Shown here piece by piece: positions 26,245-33,850 of a stretch of DNA of 33,850 bases (the first letter of the stretch is position 1; each line of letters begins with the position of its first letter). The notes beneath the pieces are model-generated. The model did not search any database and was not told where the DNA came from. It was given only the letters and a program-made list of their open reading frames with translations. A program made the position numbers and the translations under genes. Origin of the DNA: Ignavibacteriota bacterium (GTDB lineage: Bacteria > Bacteroidota > Ignavibacteria > Ignavibacteriales > Melioribacteraceae); NCBI GenBank assembly GCA_002698995.1, contig PAAX01000016.1, positions 1 to 33,850 on the forward strand. The letters run 5' to 3'.

Positions 26245-27174
26245 ATGAAAATATTCATAACAGGAGCAACCGGTTATATTGGTTTTGCCGTGGCAAAAAC
26301 TTTTAGACGAGCTGGACATCAAGTCACTGGACTGACTCGAAACAATGAAAAGGCAATACTATTAGCTAAGGAAGAGATTGTACCAATTATCGGCTCACTA
26401 CAAAATCCCGATGAGTTTACAAAAGTTGCTGAGCAGTCTGATATTATTATTCATGCTGCCGTTGATTACAATAACGATACTGCCGATTTGGATAAAAATA
26501 TGATTGTAAGATTTATAGATGCCGCAAAGAACTCCGCAAAGATTAAGAAGCTGATTTATACAAGCGGCACTTGGGTTTACGGCAGTTCGGAAGAAATTCT
26601 CACTGAGAATAGTGAAATCATTCCGATTAAAGCTGTAAACTGGAGACCAGCAATTGACAAACTTGTAATCGATAATCCTTATCTGAACGGCATTGTTATA
26701 AGACCCGGCTGTGTTTACGGAGGGCACGGCAATATGACAAATGACTTATTTGATTCAGTTATAAATAAGAATTCTGCTAACCTTATTGGAAACGGTTCAA
26801 ATCGATGGCCAATGGTCCATGTTGATGATCTTGCATATGCTTATTTGCTAGCTGCAGAAAAAGATGTTTCTAATACAGTTTTTAACATTGTAGAAGAAAC
26901 CTCTGCTTCAATCAATGAAATAATTGCCAGGATCAAAAGATTCAACAACGACCGCGTAGAATTAAACTTCATCCCGCTCGAGAAAGCTGTTCATCAAATG
27001 GGCAACTTTGCAGAAGCATTTGCCATAAATCAAAAATTTGACACTTCTTTTGCAAAAAATACTATTGGCTGGTTACCGAAACACAAGGGATTTCTTAACG
27101 AACTGGAATTATATTATTCATCATGGAAAGCATATCAAAACAAATACAATATAAAATTTATAAACGAGGTATAA
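26245..27174 (+). CDS. NAD-dependent epimerase/dehydratase-family protein (extended SDR)
   Basis: 309 residues with the N-terminal Rossmann motif GATGYIG (7-13) and the segments HAAVDY, YTSGTWVYG and RPGCVYGG, typical of extended short-chain dehydrogenases. The usual YxxxK catalytic pair is not in its common form: the Tyr is in the WVYG segment and the region after it reads NWRPAIDKL. That variation occurs in atypical members. It follows the cyclase gene by 16 bases. Substrate unknown. Confidence 0.85.
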   Translation: MKIFITGATGYIGFAVAKTFRRAGHQVTGLTRNNEKAILLAKEEIVPIIGSLQNPDEFTKVAEQSDIIIHAAVDYNNDTADLDKNMIVRFIDAAKNSAKIKKLIYTSGTWVYGSSEEILTENSEIIPIKAVNWRPAIDKLVIDNPYLNGIVIRPGCVYGGHGNMTNDLFDSVINKNSANLIGNGSNRWPMVHVDDLAYAYLLAAEKDVSNTVFNIVEETSASINEIIARIKRFNNDRVELNFIPLEKAVHQMGNFAEAFAINQKFDTSFAKNTIGWLPKHKGFLNELELYYSSWKAYQNKYNIKFINEV

Positions 27175-27175
27175 A

Positions 27176-27832
27176 ATGAAATTAATAAATGATCTAAAAT
27201 GGCGGTATGCAACAAAACAATTCGACAACACGCAAAAAATTCCTGAAGAAGAATTGAAGCAGTTGATGGAAGTCGTGAGACTAGCACCATCATCTTACGG
27301 ATTGCAATTATATAAAGTAATCATCGTTGAAGATCCTGAAATAAGAGAAAAATTAAAAGCTGCTTCTTGGAATCAAAATCAAATTACAGATTCAACCGCC
27401 CTTGTTGTTTTCTGCAATTTTAAAGATATAAATGACAATCATATTGATGATTACATAAAGTTAAAATCTGAAACGGAGCTGATAGATATAAATAAACTCA
27501 AAGGTTACGGCGATTTTATGAAAAGTAAATTAAAAGAAATGAGTCAAGCAGATAAAGATAATTGGACGAAAAGACAAACTTACATTGCACTAGGATTCTT
27601 ACTTACTGCCTGTGCGGAGTTAAAGATCGATGCTTGTCCAATGGAAGGTTTTGAAGTTGAAAAGTACAACGAAATATTAGGACTTACAGACCAAAACTTA
27701 AGCGCATCCGTAATCGCCGCAATAGGTTATCGAGATGAATCCGATAAAATACAGTATCTTCCTAAAGTAAGAAAACCGATAGATGAACTTTTCGAAATTG
27801 TTGGTGAATGCAAACTTCAATTTGTGGCATGA
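27176..27832 (+). CDS. NAD(P)H-dependent nitroreductase-family protein
   Basis: 218 residues, the usual length. The flavin-binding start is RYATKQFD, followed by EVVRLAPSSYGLQLYKVIIV (a variant of the S-P-S-S-x-N-x-Q-P motif with G and L in place of N and P). The C-terminal part has AELKIDACPMEGFE and VIAAIGYRDESDK, as in NfsB-type FMN enzymes. It would reduce nitro-aromatics or quinones. It begins one base after the epimerase stop, so the two are translated from the same message. Confidence 0.9.
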   Translation: MKLINDLKWRYATKQFDNTQKIPEEELKQLMEVVRLAPSSYGLQLYKVIIVEDPEIREKLKAASWNQNQITDSTALVVFCNFKDINDNHIDDYIKLKSETELIDINKLKGYGDFMKSKLKEMSQADKDNWTKRQTYIALGFLLTACAELKIDACPMEGFEVEKYNEILGLTDQNLSASVIAAIGYRDESDKIQYLPKVRKPIDELFEIVGECKLQFVA

Positions 27833-27843
27833 AAGGAATTAAA

Positions 27844-28293
27844 ATGAATCAATTATATTTATCCATTATCGCATTTACCGGAGGTATGTTTTTAGCTGCT
27901 CAAGGTATCTTCAATTCACACTTAGGTGTATTACTTAAGAATCCGATTCTTGCAGCGGTATCGGCTTTTATCAGCAGTACTTTCTTTGCATTTTTATTTT
28001 TATTGATTAGCACAAAAAATCCGCCGTCAATTACAATGATAAAAAGTGTCCCGTTTTACTTGTGGTTCACTGGCGGATTATTGAGTGTAATCGGAATCAG
28101 TATTTATTATTACACAATTCCTAAACTAGGTATTTCCACAATGATTTCAATTGGTCTATTCGGACAGATTATTTTCTCACTAATCGCGGGACATTTAGGA
28201 TTGTTCGGACTCCCTGTTGAGCCGATAACAGTAAAAAGAATCATCGGTGTTGCATCAATGATCGGCGGAATAACTTTAATAAATTTTAAGTAG
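27844..28293 (+). CDS. DMT-superfamily YdcZ/DUF606-type membrane protein
   Basis: 149 residues and five hydrophobic segments. The first (AFTGGMFLAAQGIFNSHLG) and the pattern KNPILAAVSAFISSTFFAFL are characteristic of the DUF606 family of small inner-membrane transporters. The chosen ATG 27844 follows AAAGGA; an in-frame ATG at 27808 lies inside the upstream gene and lacks a site. Substrate unknown. Confidence 0.82.
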   Translation: MNQLYLSIIAFTGGMFLAAQGIFNSHLGVLLKNPILAAVSAFISSTFFAFLFLLISTKNPPSITMIKSVPFYLWFTGGLLSVIGISIYYYTIPKLGISTMISIGLFGQIIFSLIAGHLGLFGLPVEPITVKRIIGVASMIGGITLINFK

Positions 28294-28301
28294 AGGAAAA
28301 G

Positions 28302-29021
28302 ATGATACAAGAAAATATAAATAATCTAATTTCGTTATGGCAAGTTGCCGGAAATTCAGTAAACTCCTATTTCGAAAATGAAAATTTCAATTACGCTGTT
28401 ATTGAAAACTCCGATTGGCCTAACAGAATTTGGTTTGATCACGATGTTGATAATAAGTCTTTAAATGCAGCTAAAGAGTTTTTATCTAAACAGTCAAAGA
28501 ATCTAACAGTACCATATTGGGATATTTACGATTCCTATTCAGATGAGTTGTTCGAATCATACGGATTCAAAATTAAATTCAAGCAGATTGGAATGTCAAT
28601 GAAACTTAAAAACAAATTTGATTTCAAGAAGAGATTAACCATCGAATTGGTCAGCAATGAAAAGGAAGCACAACTCTGGGAGAATATTTATCCCGAAGCA
28701 TTTGGTTATAGAATCAGCAAAGAAATATTATTAAATACGCAAAATAAAATTGATTACTACTTAGCTTCAATAAATGATGAACCAATTGGAACCGCAATAG
28801 TTTACAACACCGGGAATGTCAGCGGAATACACGGAGTTGGAGTTATCCCGTCTGCAAGAAGACAAGGATTTGCTGAAGAAATTATGAAGCACGTTCTTAA
28901 CGAATCAATAAATGTCGGTATGAAATTTTCCACTCTGCAGGCTTCAGATATGGGGAAAGGAATTTATTTACGACTAAGGTATTCGGAAGATTTCACAATT
29001 AAGAATTTTATATTAGATTAA
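28302..29021 (+). CDS. GNAT-family N-acetyltransferase
   Basis: 239 residues. The acetyl-CoA pyrophosphate loop is visible as VIPSARRQGFAEEIMKHVL (QxxGxA-type), preceded by the strand GIHGVGV. The first ~130 residues form a less conserved, acceptor-binding part. It begins eight bases after the transporter gene with AGAGGAAAAG before the ATG. Acceptor unknown; possibly a small molecule handled by the cluster. Confidence 0.82.
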   Translation: MIQENINNLISLWQVAGNSVNSYFENENFNYAVIENSDWPNRIWFDHDVDNKSLNAAKEFLSKQSKNLTVPYWDIYDSYSDELFESYGFKIKFKQIGMSMKLKNKFDFKKRLTIELVSNEKEAQLWENIYPEAFGYRISKEILLNTQNKIDYYLASINDEPIGTAIVYNTGNVSGIHGVGVIPSARRQGFAEEIMKHVLNESINVGMKFSTLQASDMGKGIYLRLRYSEDFTIKNFILD

Positions 29022-29055
29022 AATTACAATCAATGATTCAGAGATGGAGCTGCAG

Positions 29056-29748
29056 ATGAATAAATTATATTTTTCTATTAATCAATTTGCAAAGATAACA
29101 GGTATCGGTTATTTAATAATTTTTATAACCGGCTTTTTTTCTAATTTCTTCGTTTTGGAAAATGTTATCGTATGGGATAAAGCAGAAAAAACAGTACAGA
29201 ACTTAATTCATAATGAAATGCTTTTTCGATTCGGAATAATCGGTTTTGTATTAATGGTAATTGCCGATTTACTGCTCGCTTGGACTCTTTATTATCTTTT
29301 AATAAAAGTAAATAAAAGTATTTCACTATTAGCTGCATTGTTTCGAATCGTAAACGCTGCAATTTTCGGTTTTGCGTTGATGTATTTATTGAATGTTTTA
29401 AACATTCTGCCCGATGCGGAAAATTCTAATCAAATGGGTAAAGAGATAATTTATGCTTTCACCGGTTTCAACAACACTTGGTTAATTGGACTGATATTTT
29501 TTGGTTTGCATTTGATAATCCTTGGGTATTTAATTTTTAAGTCTGGCTATATTCCAAAAATATTAGGAGTACTTCTTTTTATTGCCGGAGTTGGATATTT
29601 AATAGACAGCTTCGCAATTATTCTTCTACCTAATTACAATGATTATAAAGAAACTTTTATGATGATCGTATTGCTGCCCGGAATAATTGGGGAGCTTTCA
29701 TTTACAATTTGGCTGCTGGCTAAAGGTTCTAAAATAATAATCGATTAG
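29056..29748 (+). CDS. DUF4386-family membrane protein
   Basis: About 230 residues and six transmembrane segments. The pattern ITGIGYLIIFITGFFSNFFV and the central RIVNAAIFGFALMYLLNVLN match DUF4386, a family of unknown function. I prefer ATG 29056, which has GGAG six bases upstream (29046-29049), over ATG 29044, whose upstream site is poor. Last clear gene of the rightward cluster. Confidence 0.8.
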   Translation: MNKLYFSINQFAKITGIGYLIIFITGFFSNFFVLENVIVWDKAEKTVQNLIHNEMLFRFGIIGFVLMVIADLLLAWTLYYLLIKVNKSISLLAALFRIVNAAIFGFALMYLLNVLNILPDAENSNQMGKEIIYAFTGFNNTWLIGLIFFGLHLIILGYLIFKSGYIPKILGVLLFIAGVGYLIDSFAIILLPNYNDYKETFMMIVLLPGIIGELSFTIWLLAKGSKIIID

Positions 29749-29885
29749 TTGCAATATTTCTTCATACATTAGAAGTGATTACCAATATTGAAATCAAATG
29801 AAAGTTTTAAAATGGAAACAAAAGAACTGACTCACCTTACAAATAACATTAACAAACAAAATATGTTTGTTCTGATTTATTAGAA

Positions 29886-30125
29886 TTGGAGGAAATAATA
29901 TCTTTTTCAGACCATGAAATTTCTTACAAAATTGATAACTCCATTTTGAAGTTTATTAAAAGAGATCAAACAATGCCTTATCATTTTGCAACCAACATAT
30001 ATTCGATTCAAGAACAAGAAGCATTATCTTGGCTGAAAGAAAGAGTATCTATATTGAAAAAGGTGAAAGAGGAAATACAAATTTTTGAATCGTGGAATAC
30101 GAAATCAATCTTGAGGGAGAACTAA
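29886..30125 (+). CDS. Possible small hypothetical protein (TTG start)
   Basis: 79 residues if TTG 29886 is the start; the frame is closed by a TAA at 29850 and holds no earlier ATG. No convincing Shine-Dalgarno. The peptide has strand-like DHEISYKIDNSILKFIKRD and a C-terminal helix EALSWLKERVSILKKVKEEI. It may be a genuine small gene, a remnant, or chance. Confidence 0.35.
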   Translation: MEEIISFSDHEISYKIDNSILKFIKRDQTMPYHFATNIYSIQEQEALSWLKERVSILKKVKEEIQIFESWNTKSILREN

Positions 30126-30152
30126 TATAAAATTAAATAGAGAAAAACGAAG

Positions 30153-31511
30153 TCAGTGCCACTTTCTCCTAATAGTATAGATAAATGCTATAATGCTTAA
30201 AATCAAACATGCTGTTGGGAAAAAGCTGGGATAGCGGCTGAAGATTGTTTCCACAGAAGATAATTGTACATCAGCAGTTAAGATTTCTTCATTCCACCAT
30301 TCAGCTTTTTTATAAACTCTACCGAATGGATCGCTGAATATTGTGTAACCGGTTGTTGAACATTTTGCTATTGAACGTCTGGATTGAATACTAATTAGCC
30401 GGGATAATCCTTCGAGCTCATGAGCAGTCGAATTGACAATATTTCCGAGTCTGTTTTCATTTGACAACGCTGCGAAAAAGTTATTGCTGTTTAATGCAGC
30501 TTCGGTAACGGAAGCTGGATAAAGTAAATCCCAGCAAATAATCGGACTAACATCAACAATTTCACCATCATGTTTGGCAAAAAGCAGAGATTTGATAGTC
30601 TCACCTGCACTGAAATTTCCTCCGTCTCCAAAATCTAAAGTTAGATGTGCAAGAAATGGGAATTTATCAGAATAAGGAACATATTCTGTTAAAGGCATCA
30701 AGTTCTTCTTTCTGTAAATTTTCAATTTAGAGATATCAAGATTTTCTGCTAAGTATTTATAAGCTAATTGTGGTGTGATAAGAACAGCAGAATTATAAAC
30801 TTCAAAATTTCTATTCAAATATTTTTGAAGTGGCGGAACTTCTGCTGAATCCTGATAAATTTTATAATCATATGTGCCTGTCAGCAAAGGAGTGTTCCAT
30901 TCAAGAACTTTATTAAGGAGATAATCTCTAATAGGTTTAGTATGTCTAATTGAAAAAGGAACTGCTGTTTCGGGCCATATAATCAGATCGGTTTTTTCTA
31001 AAGCGATTTATGAATCAGTCATGGAAACATATTTTTTGACGTCTTCCACTTCTACAGAATCATTCATTATTTCATGCGGCTGAGTATTGGCTTGTATCAA
31101 ACTTATTTATAACTTCTCTGTCGGATTTAGATATATGGTATTAAGTCTGTATAATCCATAAATAAGCGGTAAAACAAACATTAAAATTATTATCAATGCG
31201 GTACGTTTAATAAATAAGGCATTCTTTATTTTGGGGGGAGCAAAAAGATGAATTGCACCGACAACTATTACTAAAAATCCACCGATGAAGAATGAAAACA
31301 AGAAAGCAAATAATATGAAAGCAATAAACACAAAAGAGAAAACATAACTTGCAATCAGATAATGAGAAAATTTATTGATATTTCTTAAACTAAGCAGAGA
31401 CGGAATTATACCTCCCCATGCTAATGGAGACAATGGAATTACATAAATACTGTTCATTGATTAACCGATTAAAATTCCGCTTAATATTGATCTGATTAAT
31501 ATTTTCTTCAT
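30153..31511 (-). pseudogene. lnt: Apolipoprotein N-acyltransferase (Lnt) gene with three in-frame TAA codons
   Basis: From ATG 31511 one frame of 453 codons continues to the stop at 30153, interrupted only by TAA at codons 17 (31461-31463), 135 (31107-31109) and 168 (31008-31010); no frameshift. The encoded protein has the Lnt layout: hydrophobic N-terminal segments (VIPLSPLAWGGIIPSLL; FIAFILFAFLFSFFIGGFL), then the nitrilase domain with SLIQANTQP, WPETAVPF (catalytic Glu), KKNLMPLTEYVPYSD (catalytic Lys, and Glu of EYVP) and IICWDLLYP (catalytic Cys), and a C-terminal transmembrane anchor. The usual NDxWFG segment reads NENRLG. Lnt adds the third acyl chain to lipoproteins at the inner membrane. 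Probably non-functional here; another copy may exist. Confidence 0.85.
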
Positions 31512-31533
31512 TACTTTATTTATTTGGAATGGT

Positions 31534-31571
31534 TAAAATAAGAACGCAGAAAGTCTAAGCAGACTGCGTTC
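31534..31571 (-). terminator. Terminator of the T9SS-protein gene
   Basis: GAACGC (31542-31547) pairs with GCGTTC (31566-31571), and AGTCT with AGACT inside it, around an AAGC loop. On the minus strand it is followed by TTATTTTAA, ten bases after the stop at 31582. Confidence 0.7.
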
Positions 31572-31581
31572 ATTATTAAAA

Positions 31582-32376
31582 TTATTTTATCAACATCATC
31601 TTGCGCACCTGTGAAAAACTTCCCGCTTGTATTTTGTAGAAATATAAACCGCTGGCAAGGTTTGAAGCAGTAAATCTCGCTTCATAATTTCCGGCTGATT
31701 TCTTCTCATTCACCAATATTACAATTTCATTCCCTAAAATGTCATAAACCTTCAAACTGACAAACACATTACTTGGTACTGAGTACTCAATAATAGTACT
31801 CGGATTAAACGGATTAGGATAATTCTGCTCTAATACAAACTCTGTTGGTAAATTATTTACCTCAACTTCCACAACATCTGAATACTCAAACTTTCCATCA
31901 AAATCTATCTGCTTTAGTCTGTATTGCAGTTTGCAATCTAAACCTTCGAGGTTTCCTAAAACCTCTGAGGTTTTATCGTCTGTAAATGTATATTGTTTAG
32001 GGCTGTTGCTGTTTCCTGAACCTTCAACAAATCCAATTTTTTCCCACTGTAGGGACAACTCATGAGTTGTCCCTACGGAAGTGCGCTGAATTTCAAATCC
32101 GTAGTTGTTTACTTCTGTTGAGGTCTCCCATTCAAGCAAAACTCTTTCTTTAGTTATTGTGCCTTCAAATAATGTTAGTTCAACGGGAAGAGGTAAGTTT
32201 TCACATCGTGTACCTTCACCACTTATTGATCCATAAATTAGAATATCATCTGAACAAACATCAGCTCCGCTTTCCACAATCATTGATGCACCGGATTCAA
32301 TAGTAATAGAGGATTGCGCAAATAATTCTACTCCCAGCATCATCGTTATAAAGATTAGAAAATATTTATTTTTCAA
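31582..32376 (-). CDS. Secreted protein with a T9SS type A C-terminal sorting domain, carrying two in-frame palindromic inserts
   Basis: 264 residues. Signal peptide of about 20 residues (FLIFITMMLGVELFAQ). A short Ser/Gly-rich region follows, then a beta-sandwich segment starting LPVELTLFEG (62-72) and continuing to YRLKQIDFDGKFEYSDVVEV, and the sorting domain from NYPNPFNPST (185-194) to the C-terminus (ASNLASGLYFYKI). The T9SS exports it through the outer membrane and removes the domain. Two palindromes lie inside the beta-sandwich, encoding SVGTTHELSLQ (about 100-110) and SEVLGNLEGLD (about 137-147); these residues look inserted relative to similar domains. It follows the fibre-like gene by 29 bases. 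Confidence 0.85.
   Translation of the reverse strand: MKNKYFLIFITMMLGVELFAQSSITIESGASMIVESGADVCSDDILIYGSISGEGTRCENLPLPVELTLFEGTITKERVLLEWETSTEVNNYGFEIQRTSVGTTHELSLQWEKIGFVEGSGNSNSPKQYTFTDDKTSEVLGNLEGLDCKLQYRLKQIDFDGKFEYSDVVEVEVNNLPTEFVLEQNYPNPFNPSTIIEYSVPSNVFVSLKVYDILGNEIVILVNEKKSAGNYEARFTASNLASGLYFYKIQAGSFSQVRKMMLIK
31796..31902. repeat. Direct repeat, copy 1 (T9SS linker coding region)
   Basis: 107 bases matching 33744-33850 with two differences. It encodes FDGKFEYSDVVEVEVNNLPT and the following NYPNPFNPST segment. Copy 2 runs off the window end, so the true repeat may be longer. Confidence 0.9.
31940..31974. repeat. Tandem palindromes inside the T9SS gene
   Basis: AAACCT-TCG-AGGTTT (31940-31954), then AAAACCTC-T-GAGGTTTT (31958-31974), separated by CCT. 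Both are perfect hairpins, in frame with the coding sequence. Similar AAACCT/AGGTTT palindromes are known to me as dispersed short repeats in bacteria. Confidence 0.75.
32049..32076. repeat. 28-bp perfect palindrome inside the T9SS gene
   Basis: GTAGGGACAACTCA followed directly by its exact complement (14 + 14 bp). In frame, it contributes the residues VGTTHELSL. Its symmetry and GC content differ from the surrounding AT-rich gene, so it is probably a dispersed palindromic element. Confidence 0.85.
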
Positions 32377-32405
32377 TTTTTACCTCTTTGTTAAAATTCA
32401 AATTG

Positions 32406-32957
32406 CTATAGCGCTACACCTATGGCAATAAAGTTTATATCGCGGCCATCAAAATATTTTGATCTAAGAATAAACTTAGAGGATTCCTTGCTTGTTACTC
32501 TTCCAATCACCGTTTCATGGTCCGAAATAGGAACACTTCCATCATTTACCGACACACCTGAATAACTTAAAGAATAATTTCCATCACCAAAATTTGTCGG
32601 CAATTCAACATGTATATCAGAGATGCTGGAAGGACCAGTGATATTAAAAGTCCCCCATTGAATTAAAATGGGCCCAACTACTACATAATTGCCCGTATAA
32701 GTTGCTGATCTATTAGGAGAACTTCCCGCATCTCCCCATTGTATATCTTTAGTTAGACTGTTAATATTAGTTGGCAAATTATTTGCATTAATATCTCCGT
32801 TTACAGTTATATCGCCGTTTGATTCATCAACAGTAACCAAAGTCTCGTCATCGTCTTCAACAATAAATTTACCTCCATTACCAATTTTATTTCTAATATC
32901 CTGTGCAAATAGACCTGTTGTAATTAGCAGTAAAAGAATGAATAAATACTTTTTCAT
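32406..32957 (-). CDS. Secreted protein with a tail-fibre gp53-like C-terminal domain
   Basis: 183 residues. Signal peptide MKKYLFILLLLITTGLFAQ. Residues about 25-60 contain a GGKFIVEDDDETLVTVDESN segment typical of repeat-type fibre shafts (ITVNGDI). The C-terminal ~95 residues, from ILIQWGTFNITG to INFIAIGVAL, resemble the C-terminal domain of phage tail-fibre gp53-like proteins (an IQWG start and a WIAIG-like end). No sorting domain. It is upstream of the T9SS gene on the same strand, and the two may form a surface structure. Start supported by an AAGGAG site upstream. Confidence 0.6.
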   Translation of the reverse strand: MKKYLFILLLLITTGLFAQDIRNKIGNGGKFIVEDDDETLVTVDESNGDITVNGDINANNLPTNINSLTKDIQWGDAGSSPNRSATYTGNYVVVGPILIQWGTFNITGPSSISDIHVELPTNFGDGNYSLSYSGVSVNDGSVPISDHETVIGRVTSKESSKFILRSKYFDGRDINFIAIGVAL

Positions 32958-33505
32958 TTATTTCTCCTTAGTAGTTTTAAATGTTTGCAAATAAAGCATA
33001 TTGAATAGCTATTGAATGGTTTTACTAGTTGAATTATTTTTATTGAAGTCGATCTGTTTCGGACTGTATTGGTTATGGTATAAAATCGATGGAGTTATTT
33101 CCAACCCCCTAATGAACTACATATTACTCACATCATTTGCTCAAAGGAAAACCAAACGTATTGACCACTATAGAAATTCAATTAATGCTCTCGCATCGAA
33201 CAATAAAATCAAAACACCCTCTATTTGAAACTAATTTGATCTGCTCAAATTCATTGATACAGAATTAATCAGATTTACTGTCTATTTTGTTAATATAATT
33301 ATCTTGATAAACTATATCAATATTTGTATCAAATAATTTTAAATCTTATCAATATTTTTTTAACATAGAAATCTATTCATCTGCTTTATATATATAAATT
33401 TAGATGAATTAGAATAAGATGCAGCTTCAAACTAAGCGTAGCATTTTCATACGATATATAGGATTTTTGCAGAGACGAATTATCAATTCATCTTTACTAG
33501 AAATT
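32958..33505. other. 548-bp AT-rich intergenic region
   Basis: Promoter region of the fibre-like gene on the right-hand side, with AT-rich sequence (several TATCAATATTT-like stretches at 33316-33360). An open frame at 33016-33228 has no ribosome-binding site and no recognisable features. No RNA gene seen. Confidence 0.5.
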
Positions 33506-33850
33506 TTACTTAATCAATATCATCTTCTTTATTGAACTAAATTCATATTCAACATCAATTCTATAAATATATAATCCACTTGTGAGGTTACTTGCATCAA
33601 AATTAACTTCATGATTACCGGGCAGAAGTTTTTGGTTCACTAATGTGGCTACTTCTTTACCGAGAATATCATAAACTATTAGCTTTGTATTGTAAGACGA
33701 AGAGCTGCTTTGCCCTGCATTTGGAATAGAAAATTTAATTTTTGTACTCGGATTAAACGGATTTGGATAATTCTGCTCCAATACAAACTCTGTTGGTAAA
33801 TTATTTACCTCAACTTCCACAACATCTGAATACTCAAACTTTCCATCAAA
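33506..33850 (-). CDS. C-terminal end of a second T9SS-sorted protein (partial)
   Basis: The frame is open to the window end, so the gene begins beyond it. The visible ~114 residues are FDGKFEYSDVVEVEVNNLPT, then NYPNPFNPSTKIKFSIPNAG and the type A sorting domain ending in SGLYIYRI and a basic tail (IKKMILIK). The first ~107 bases are nearly identical to the first T9SS gene, after which the two genes diverge. Probably a surface or secreted protein; the function of the missing part is unknown. Confidence 0.85.
   Translation of the reverse strand, partial: FDGKFEYSDVVEVEVNNLPTEFVLEQNYPNPFNPSTKIKFSIPNAGQSSSSSYNTKLIVYDILGKEVATLVNQKLLPGNHEVNFDASNLTSGLYIYRIDVEYEFSSIKKMILIK
33744..33850. repeat. 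Direct repeat, copy 2 (T9SS linker coding region)
   Basis: Matches 31796-31902 with two differences; cut by the window end. Confidence 0.9.

Noticed and set aside
33016-33228. 70-codon open frame in the intergenic region
   Set aside because: No ribosome-binding site, no recognisable domain, and unusual composition; likely chance in AT-rich DNA.
1-33850. CRISPR array, rRNA or complete tRNA gene
   Set aside because: No regularly spaced repeats of 20-40 bases and no rRNA or complete tRNA sequence were seen; the only tRNA sequence is the 3' fragment at 24179-24220.

Overview
The window looks like a chromosomal segment of an AT-rich bacterium of the Bacteroidota/Ignavibacteriota kind. That assignment is an inference from two secreted proteins ending in a type IX secretion (T9SS) sorting domain with the motif NYPNPFNPST, from a tRNA-Asp 3' end without encoded CCA, and from the low GC throughout. 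A 3' fragment of tRNA-Asp(GUC) at 24179-24220, starting in the anticodon loop and followed by its terminator, splits the window in two. Left of it is integrated, accessory DNA whose other end (with the intact tRNA) is not in view. Right of it is ordinary chromosome.

Left part (1-24178). Positions 1-5153 hold a partial membrane protein, small hypotheticals, a charged coiled-coil protein, an unrecognised 547-aa protein and, divergent from it, a protein resembling a ROK/ASKHA kinase without the catalytic motifs. Positions 5325-11866 are a mobile-element core: an XRE repressor, an excisionase plus tyrosine integrase pair behind a near-consensus promoter (TTGACA-17-TATACT), a serine-recombinase-like protein that has lost its catalytic serine, and a leftward operon of a DUF5659-like protein, an 856-aa primase-helicase (CHC2 zinc finger, Toprim, SF3/D5-type helicase) and three small proteins. 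The operon also has a near-consensus promoter (TTGACA-17-TAGAAT). Downstream of the primase is a cluster of repeats around AAGTATGKCA that could be an origin. Positions 12179-23761 are a leftward defence island: hsdM, hsdS, a DUF262/DUF1524 (GmrSD-type) gene, hsdR, a YgjP-type metallopeptidase and a DUF4209-like protein.

Right part (24263-33850). A rightward cluster encodes a Crp/Fnr regulator, a secreted cyclase-family hydrolase, an epimerase, a nitroreductase, a YdcZ-type transporter, a GNAT acetyltransferase and a DUF4386 membrane protein. On the other strand is an apolipoprotein N-acyltransferase (lnt) gene with three in-frame TAA codons and no frameshift, with its catalytic Glu, Lys and Cys still encoded. 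Further right are a secreted fibre-like protein, a T9SS-sorted protein and the C-terminal end of a second T9SS protein.

Most notable: two unrelated palindromic elements sit in frame inside the first T9SS gene (28-bp perfect palindrome at 32049-32076, tandem palindromes at 31940-31974); a ribosome-binding site of the degenerate recombinase lies in a perfect 9-bp inverted repeat; and the integrase is about 17 kb from the visible att site, which suggests a composite or tandem element.
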